A stretch of 64,000 nt of DNA from Actinacidiphila rubida. Its GTDB lineage: Bacteria; Actinomycetota; Actinomycetes; Streptomycetales; Streptomycetaceae. The number at the start of each line of letters is the position of its first letter. Positions within the stretch are counted from its first letter, which is position 1. The stretch lies in NCBI RefSeq assembly GCF_900110255.1, contig NZ_FODD01000014.1, forward strand, positions 1 through 64,000, given 5' to 3'. Below the pieces are notes generated by a model. The model was not told the origin of the DNA. It made no database searches and saw nothing but the letters and a program-made list of their open reading frames with translations. The translations under genes were made by a program, and so were the position numbers. Shown here in pieces: positions 59,580-64,000 of the stretch.

Positions 59580-60159
59580 CGGCGGTGCCCCCGTCCGACG
59601 ACCCGCTCTCGGCTGGTCCCGGCGATCCGGCCCCCGTGCCTGCCGCGGTGTCCGCGGTGCTCGGCTCCGACGAACCTGCGCGGCACCACGTCACACGGTT
59701 GACGCACCGTCAGCTCACCCAGGGCACCGGCGGAGTCTGGCGGGTGTCCGGCCCGAACGGCTCCGCCGTGGTGAAGGTCTGCGGAGCCGGGACCGACGGG
59801 ACGCCTGGCGGTTCCCGCACGACCGGCGGCTCGCGCACCGCGCCCAATCCCTGCGGCTGCGGTCCCTCATGGTCGGTGGAGCGTCTGGGCGCCTCGATGT
59901 GTGACCGTTCAACCTGATGGCGACCGGGGGACCGGCGCCCGACGCATCCGCCACCGGCCGTCACACCGTCCTGCTGGACTGGGCGTTCGTCGGCGAGGGC
60001 GGTGTCGGGGAGGACATCGCGAACCTCATCCCCGACTGCGTGTCCGACGGCCGGATGCCTGCCGCCCTGCTGCCGGAGATCTCCGAGTCCGTCGTCACCG
60101 GATATCTGCGGGGCCTGCGCCGGGACGGTCACCGCGTCGACGAGCAGACGCTCAGCTGA
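59576..60159 (+). pseudogene. Degenerate phosphotransferase (APH/choline kinase fold)
   Basis: Three frames preserve pieces of one aminoglycoside-phosphotransferase-type kinase. The first 114 codons (59576-59917) hold the N-lobe (RLTQGTGGVWRVSG, SAVVKVC) and then lose sense. In another frame the catalytic-loop remnant reads LDV-stop-PFNLMATG, where TGA stands in place of an expected Trp (LDVWPFNL-like). The C-terminal part (59917-60159) carries HTVLLDWAFVGEGGVGEDIANLIPDC, the magnesium-binding DW motif. A large central piece of the kinase is missing, so the gene has suffered a deletion, frame changes and a nonsense codon. The start overlaps the ankyrin stop. Confidence 0.75.
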
Positions 60160-61339
60160 TCGCCTCCGCGCGTTTCGTGAACCGCGTGGCACCATCTTCC
60201 GTCAGCGACCCGTACAACCGCAGCCGCGCGATGCCCCCGTCGGGGAAGATGTCGATCCGCACGTGGGTCGACGGGATCGGGTTGACCAGGAAGCGGTGCA
60301 GGCTGTCCGGCTGGAGCCGAACGCGGGGTATGAGCGTCAGCCACTCCCCCTCGGCGCCGTCCCGTATGGACAGCGAGGCCCAACCCGCCGCGTTGCCCTT
60401 CAGATAGGCCGTGTCGATCTCGACGGCCCGGATCACGCCCTGCTCGACCAGGCGGTAGCGGATCCAGTCGTTGCCGGTGTCGCGGCGCCTGCGGGTCTCC
60501 CAGCCGTCGTCCATCTTCTGGGAGCGGCCGGGCATGATCGTGTGCTCCGGAGGCGAGTAGAAGCGGTCCGACGCGTCCTCGACCCTGCCGCCGTTCTCCA
60601 ACGCCACCAGGTCGAAGGTGTCGAGTTCGGTGAGCCAGCCCGGGTCGGGCACCACTTCGCCGAACACCCGCAGCCGGGCTACTCCTCCGTCGGGGTGCTG
60701 GCGCAGCCGCAGGTGAGTGAAGCGCCGCTCCACGTGAACGGCGAAGGCGTTCTCCGCGTGACCGCCCACCGGCGTGCGGGCCACCAGTTCCGTCCATTCG
60801 ACGTCAGGGTCGAGCAGATCCTCGGGTGCGGCCGAGATCGAGTGGGCGGTCGCCTCCACCGACACCGCCTGCGGGTAGTTGCCACGGAAGTGGGCGGTGT
60901 CGACCACGACCCCGCGGATCACGCCCGGCGCCCCGAGACGTATCAACGCCCAGTCGTGGTCGGCCGCATCGGGGTGCGGCACGTCCGCGGACCCTCCCCG
61001 CCGGCGCCTGGTCTCCCAGCCGTCCATCACCTTGCCCTTGTGCCCGAAGTGCTCCGGATCGAAGACCGCGGGCCCGGGCAGCAGCAGGTTCTCCCGCTCG
61101 GCGAAGAACTCGTCGTTGGCCGCGATGATCCCCGCGCCGAGACGGCGGTCGGACAGTTCCGCCAGCCCGGCGAAGGGCAGCTCGCCCTTGCGGTAGTCGG
61201 CGTACGGATTCCCGCCCGCGTACGGCAGGGCATCCCCCGTGAAGTCCGTCAGGGCGGTGAAAGCCGTGGTTGCGGTGGAAGCCATGCGCGCGGTGGGAGC
61301 AGCGGAAGGTGTCGTCTTCTCCACGTCGTCTCGTGTCAT
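60152..61339 (-). CDS. alc: Allantoicase
   Basis: 395 residues with the duplicated allantoicase beta-sandwich. Repeat 1: VMDGWETRRRRGGSADVPHPDAADHDWALIRLGAPGVIRGVVVDTAHFRGNYPQAVSVEA; repeat 2: KMDDGWETRRRRDTGNDWIRYRLVEQGVIRAVEIDTAYLKGNAAGWASL. The GWETRRRR and DTAxxxGNxP motifs bind the substrate. The enzyme splits allantoate to ureidoglycolate and urea in purine breakdown. A start at residue 19 is possible. There is no allantoinase or uricase gene nearby. Its 3' end overlaps the broken phosphotransferase gene by 8 nt on the opposite strand. Confidence 0.95.
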   Translation of the reverse strand: MTRDDVEKTTPSAAPTARMASTATTAFTALTDFTGDALPYAGGNPYADYRKGELPFAGLAELSDRRLGAGIIAANDEFFAERENLLLPGPAVFDPEHFGHKGKVMDGWETRRRRGGSADVPHPDAADHDWALIRLGAPGVIRGVVVDTAHFRGNYPQAVSVEATAHSISAAPEDLLDPDVEWTELVARTPVGGHAENAFAVHVERRFTHLRLRQHPDGGVARLRVFGEVVPDPGWLTELDTFDLVALENGGRVEDASDRFYSPPEHTIMPGRSQKMDDGWETRRRRDTGNDWIRYRLVEQGVIRAVEIDTAYLKGNAAGWASLSIRDGAEGEWLTLIPRVRLQPDSLHRFLVNPIPSTHVRIDIFPDGGIARLRLYGSLTEDGATRFTKRAEAIS

Positions 61340-61398
61340 GGCTCCACTGTCGAGGACGCGAACCCTTCACGTCCATCGAAACTTACTGAACCAATTCT

Positions 61399-62322
61399 TC
61401 AGTTGAACTTGACGGTCGGATCCAGCTCGGCGGCCTGCCGTAGCGCCGCCATCGTCCGGCGCAGCAGCGGGGCGTCCTCGGCACCGCCGCGCACCGCGCC
61501 CACGATGCGGCGCAGCGGGCGGTCCGCGTCGAGCGGCCGCACGGCCACCTCGTTGCGCAGCCCGCCCGAGAACGCCATCCGCGGCACCAGGGCGATCCCC
61601 ATACCCGCCGCGACCAGCGAGAAGATCGCCGGCCAGTCGGCCGCGGCGTGGGCCTGCTCGGGCACGAAGCCCGCGTCGGCACAGGCGGCCAGCGTGATCT
61701 CGCGCCACGGCCCGCGGCTGCCGAAGATCCACGGTTCCTCCGCCAGCCGGGCCAGCCGCAGCCCCGGCACCGCGGCGAGTGGGTGCCCGGCCGGGAGCGC
61801 GATGTCCATCGGGTCCGCGAGCAGCGGGAACACCACGAAGCGCGCGTCGCGGGCAGTGGGCGCGTCGACCGCGAGTGACACCGCCAGGTCCACCTCGCCG
61901 GCGGCCAGTTCCTCGTACACCTCGGCCGCCTCGGCCTCCCGCACGGACAGCGTGATCCCGGGTGCGGAGCGCCGCAGGAACTCGGCCGCGGGCACGACGA
62001 GCCGGCTGATCGCGGTGGCGATGGTGCCGATCCGCACGAGGCCGGCGTCCCCCCGCGCGTACCCGTCGAGCTCCGCCCCGGCGCGCTCCAGCTGCGCGAA
62101 CACGACCTCGGCGTGCCGCAACAGCACGTGTGCGGCACCGGTGAGGCGCACTCCGCGGCCCCGGGCCTCGATGACGGGTGCCCCTATCTGCTTGGACAGC
62201 GCGGCGAGTTGCTGGGAGACCGCCGAGGGCGTCATGCGCAGGGCGGCGGCCGCGGCCGTCACCGTGCCGGTGTCTCGCAGCGTGCGGAGGATCTGCAGCT
62301 TCCTCAGGTCCCACTCTTTCAT
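61399..62322 (-). CDS. LysR family transcriptional regulator
   Basis: 307 residues from an ATG at 62322 with TAGTCT 6 nt upstream on the minus strand, so the mRNA is leaderless. The winged helix is LQILRTLRDTGTVTAAAAALRMTPSAVSQQLAALSKQIGAPVIEARGRGVRLTGAA. The effector domain starts with GLVRIGTIATAISRLVVPAAEFLRR. It lies 59 nt upstream of the allantoicase gene in the same direction, so a link with purine or nitrogen use is possible, yet the DUF1772-linked regulator is on its other side. Its target is not visible in the sequence. Confidence 0.9.
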   Translation of the reverse strand: MKEWDLRKLQILRTLRDTGTVTAAAAALRMTPSAVSQQLAALSKQIGAPVIEARGRGVRLTGAAHVLLRHAEVVFAQLERAGAELDGYARGDAGLVRIGTIATAISRLVVPAAEFLRRSAPGITLSVREAEAAEVYEELAAGEVDLAVSLAVDAPTARDARFVVFPLLADPMDIALPAGHPLAAVPGLRLARLAEEPWIFGSRGPWREITLAACADAGFVPEQAHAAADWPAIFSLVAAGMGIALVPRMAFSGGLRNEVAVRPLDADRPLRRIVGAVRGGAEDAPLLRRTMAALRQAAELDPTVKFN

Positions 62323-62328
62323 GCAGCC

Positions 62329-62357
62329 AGACTAAACACTCATGAAGCGATCGTGAA
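62329..62357 (-). promoter_or_regulatory. Promoter of the LysR gene
   Basis: On the minus strand TTCACG (plus 62352-62357) and TAGTCT (plus 62329-62334) are 17 bp apart, and the -10 ends 6 nt before the ATG. Confidence 0.65.
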
Positions 62358-62436
62358 GTACAAACGAGTCAGGCCGTCGGCCGGCGCGAGGTACGGGACG
62401 TCGGCCAGAGCGGGCCGGCCGGACCGGGCCGTCGGT

Positions 62437-63441
62437 TCAGGACGCGGCGACCGCGTCCCGGTGCTGCTGCGGACTGACCCCGCGGACCCGCTTGAACGCG
62501 GCGCTCAGCGCGAACGGGCTGCCGTAACCGACCTTGCGGGCGACCGCGGCGATCGTCGCGTCGGGCTCGCGCAGCAGGTCGGCGGCCAGTGCGAGGCGCC
62601 AGCTCGTGAGGTAGGCCATGGGCGGTTCGCCGACCAGATCGGTGAACCTGCGGCCGAGCGCGGCGCGCGACACGCCGGCCCTGGCGGCCAGGCCCGCTAC
62701 GGTCCAGGGGTACGCCGGATCGTCGTGGAGCAGTCGCAGGGCCGGGCCGACCACCGGGTCGCTCTGGGCCGCGAACCAGGACGGCGCGCCCGCCTCCGGC
62801 CGGGAGAACCACTCGCGCAGGACCGCGATGAGCAGCAGGTCCAGCAGCCGGTCGAGCACCACGTCCTGCCCGGGCGCGGCGCGGACGATCTCCTCGGCGA
62901 GCAGTCCGGGCAGCGGACTGTTCCAGGAGTCGCGCGGCAGCACGAGCACGTGCGGCAGCGCGGTCAGCAGGCGACGGCTGATCTCGCCGTCCATCTGGTA
63001 CGTGCCGCTGATCATGACGGCGGAGCCGCCCGGGCCGCCCGGGCCGGCCGCATCGACCGAGCCGTCCGCCCCGACCGGAGGGGGTCCTGGCTCGGCCCGG
63101 TCGCCCCAGGTACGGACTCCGAGGTCCATCTCCTCGCAGAGCTCCTCGCCCTGCGGGGTGGCCGACACCTGGCCGGGGCGGATCACGATGCGCGGCTCGG
63201 TCCCGGGGGCGTCCGCGACCGTGTAGGGCTCGGGTCCGCGGACCACGGCGACGTCGCAGGGCCGCAGGTGCACCGGGGTCGCGTCGTCGGGGACGATCCA
63301 GCCCTCGTCGCGCACCATGAACAGCAGCGTGACGGGAGCGCGGTCCTCGATCCGCAGCGACCAGGGCGGTGTGAGGATCGATCGCAGCAGGAAGGCACCG
63401 CGCGCCCGCGGGCCGTCGAGCAGGGTCGCGAGCGCGTCCAT
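62437..63441 (-). CDS. AraC family transcriptional regulator
   Basis: 334 residues from an ATG at 63441 with TAAGCT 6 nt upstream (plus 63448-63453), so leaderless. The N-terminal cupin-like sensor part (Cupin_6 type: LTPPWSLRIEDRAPVTLLFMVRDEGWIV, HLRPCDVAVVRGPEPYTV) is followed by a C-terminal double HTH: WTVAGLAARAGVSRAALGRRFTDLVGEPPMAYLTSWRLALAADLL and AAVARKVGYGSPFALSAAFKRVRGVSPQQHR. An extra Gly/Pro-rich loop (AGPGGPGGSA) interrupts the sensor. It diverges from the DUF1772 gene and probably controls it; a pair of CATGGCC direct repeats lies between them. Confidence 0.92.
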   Translation of the reverse strand: MDALATLLDGPRARGAFLLRSILTPPWSLRIEDRAPVTLLFMVRDEGWIVPDDATPVHLRPCDVAVVRGPEPYTVADAPGTEPRIVIRPGQVSATPQGEELCEEMDLGVRTWGDRAEPGPPPVGADGSVDAAGPGGPGGSAVMISGTYQMDGEISRRLLTALPHVLVLPRDSWNSPLPGLLAEEIVRAAPGQDVVLDRLLDLLLIAVLREWFSRPEAGAPSWFAAQSDPVVGPALRLLHDDPAYPWTVAGLAARAGVSRAALGRRFTDLVGEPPMAYLTSWRLALAADLLREPDATIAAVARKVGYGSPFALSAAFKRVRGVSPQQHRDAVAAS

Positions 63442-63753
63442 GGCGCCAGCTTAGGTCTGGACGCATGCGCATGGCCACGCGCTTCTCGCACATGGCCGGG
63501 GCGCGGACTCCGCGGCTGTACTGGGCACATGACCTCGAACGCGCCGCTCGCCCCGCACACGCCGGACCCGTACGGCTCCGGAACGCCGGCACCCGGTCCG
63601 CCCCGGCCGCATCGCCAGGCCCGGCCGCTGACGTCGGACCACGCCCCTCAACAACCGTGGGGCTCCGGGCGTCCGCCCGCGTCCCGGCGCCCGCCCGCTC
63701 CGCGGTGGCGGGCGGACGGCCGTCCGACCCGCGTTCCACGGAAGGGAGTTGCC
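63442..63753. other. Divergent AraC/DUF1772 control region with direct repeats
   Basis: 312 bp with no supported gene. CATGGCC occurs at 63470-63476 and 63491-63497, 21 bp apart (two helical turns), as expected for an AraC-type site. An in-frame ATG at 63529 could extend the DUF1772 protein by 75 residues of Pro/Arg-rich sequence; this is judged unlikely. Confidence 0.45.
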
Positions 63754-64000
63754 GTGAACGGCGACATCCGCAGCATCGTCCTGCTCGCCGCGACGCTCAC
63801 CACCGGGCTGATGGCCGGGCTCTACTTCGCGTTCTCCGTCGCGGTGATGCCCGGGCTCGCCCGGGCCGGCGACCGGACGTTCGTCGAGACGATGCAGCGC
63901 GTCAACGTGGCCATCCTGAACGGCTGGTTCAGCGTCGCGTTCGGCGGGGCGCTGGTGCTCGGGGTCGTGTCGATCGCGCTGAACTGGAGGGGCGACGGCC
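63754..64000 (+). CDS. DUF1772 (anthrone oxygenase-like) membrane protein, 5' part
   Basis: The first 82 residues are present; the gene runs off the window. The GTG at 63754 has AAGGGAG about 5-6 nt upstream. The visible part is IRSIVLLAATLTTGLMAGLYFAFSVAVMPGLARAGDRTFVETMQRVNVAILNGWFSVAF, a standard DUF1772 beginning with its first two hydrophobic helices. Members are small membrane proteins, some related to anthrone oxygenases of polyketide pathways; the role here is unknown. It diverges from an AraC regulator, a frequent arrangement. Confidence 0.85.
   Translation, partial: MNGDIRSIVLLAATLTTGLMAGLYFAFSVAVMPGLARAGDRTFVETMQRVNVAILNGWFSVAFGGALVLGVVSIALNWRGDG

Noticed and set aside
59576..60159. 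Two separate small genes in place of one pseudogene
   Set aside because: The two frames carry the N- and C-terminal parts of the same kinase family, in order and abutting, which indicates one broken gene.
63529..63753. Extended start for the DUF1772 gene at an in-frame ATG
   Set aside because: It would add 75 Pro/Arg/Ser-rich residues before a standard DUF1772 start, while the GTG at 63754 has a good ribosome binding site.

Overview
The window reads as chromosomal DNA of a streptomycete-type actinomycete (Streptomyces, Kitasatospora or a close relative). The reasons are very high GC, codons ending almost always in G or C, mycothiol-linked and F420-linked enzyme families, many leaderless genes with a TANNNT box 6-7 nt before the start codon, GTG/TTG starts, and long spurious antisense frames. 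No phage, transposase, integrase or CRISPR array is visible. Content is mostly catabolic, regulatory and accessory.

Layout. 1-2779: tail of a secreted protein, a small lipoprotein and a first ABC-F ATPase. 3194-10766: an acyl-CoA catabolic operon (mycothiol-transferase-like protein, carboxylase beta and biotin-carrying alpha subunits, acyl-CoA dehydrogenase, crotonase, TetR regulator) headed by a near-perfect 22-bp palindrome that is probably the TetR operator. 10880-17728: DUF1349 and GNAT proteins, initiator tRNA, small membrane proteins, a second ABC-F ATPase and the pseudouridine pair psuG-psuK. 17907-25637: secreted phosphodiesterase-fold enzyme, class IV aminotransferase with RidA, tRNA-Leu(GAG), chorismate mutase, fdhD, DoxX, DinB, a BASS transporter and its divergent LysR regulator. 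25971-27797: acyl-CoA synthetase.

27825-35211 is the most unusual locus. Three minus-strand genes are joined by 4-nt or shorter stop/start overlaps: a two-TM protein resembling SLATT effectors, a 1558-residue FtsK/EccC-like ATPase with a STAND-like ATPase at its C-terminus, and a STAND-like ATPase fused to a calcineurin-type phosphoesterase. The domain set suggests a membrane-acting, NTP-dependent conflict (possibly anti-phage) system. The assignment is inferred from domains, not demonstrated.

35545-48737: methyltransferase behind a perfect 9-bp-arm palindrome; a Clp-N/HTH protein and a TetR gene diverging from a compact region with two identical palindromes and consensus promoters; SDRs, a membrane phosphodiesterase, two metallo-beta-lactamase-fold hydrolases, a DedA protein, an aminotransferase-fold protein that appears to lack the PLP lysine, an intergenic long repeat, and a PAP2-lipid kinase fusion. 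48980-64000: crotonase with HxlR regulator, SseB protein, GNAT, an ATP-dependent RNA ligase, ketopantoate-reductase-like and F420-dependent enzymes, DUF5107 and ankyrin proteins, a broken phosphotransferase gene, allantoicase, LysR and AraC regulators, and the start of a DUF1772 gene.

Starts were chosen from ribosome binding sites, overlaps and TANNNT boxes. All assignments come from reading motifs by eye; no database search was run.
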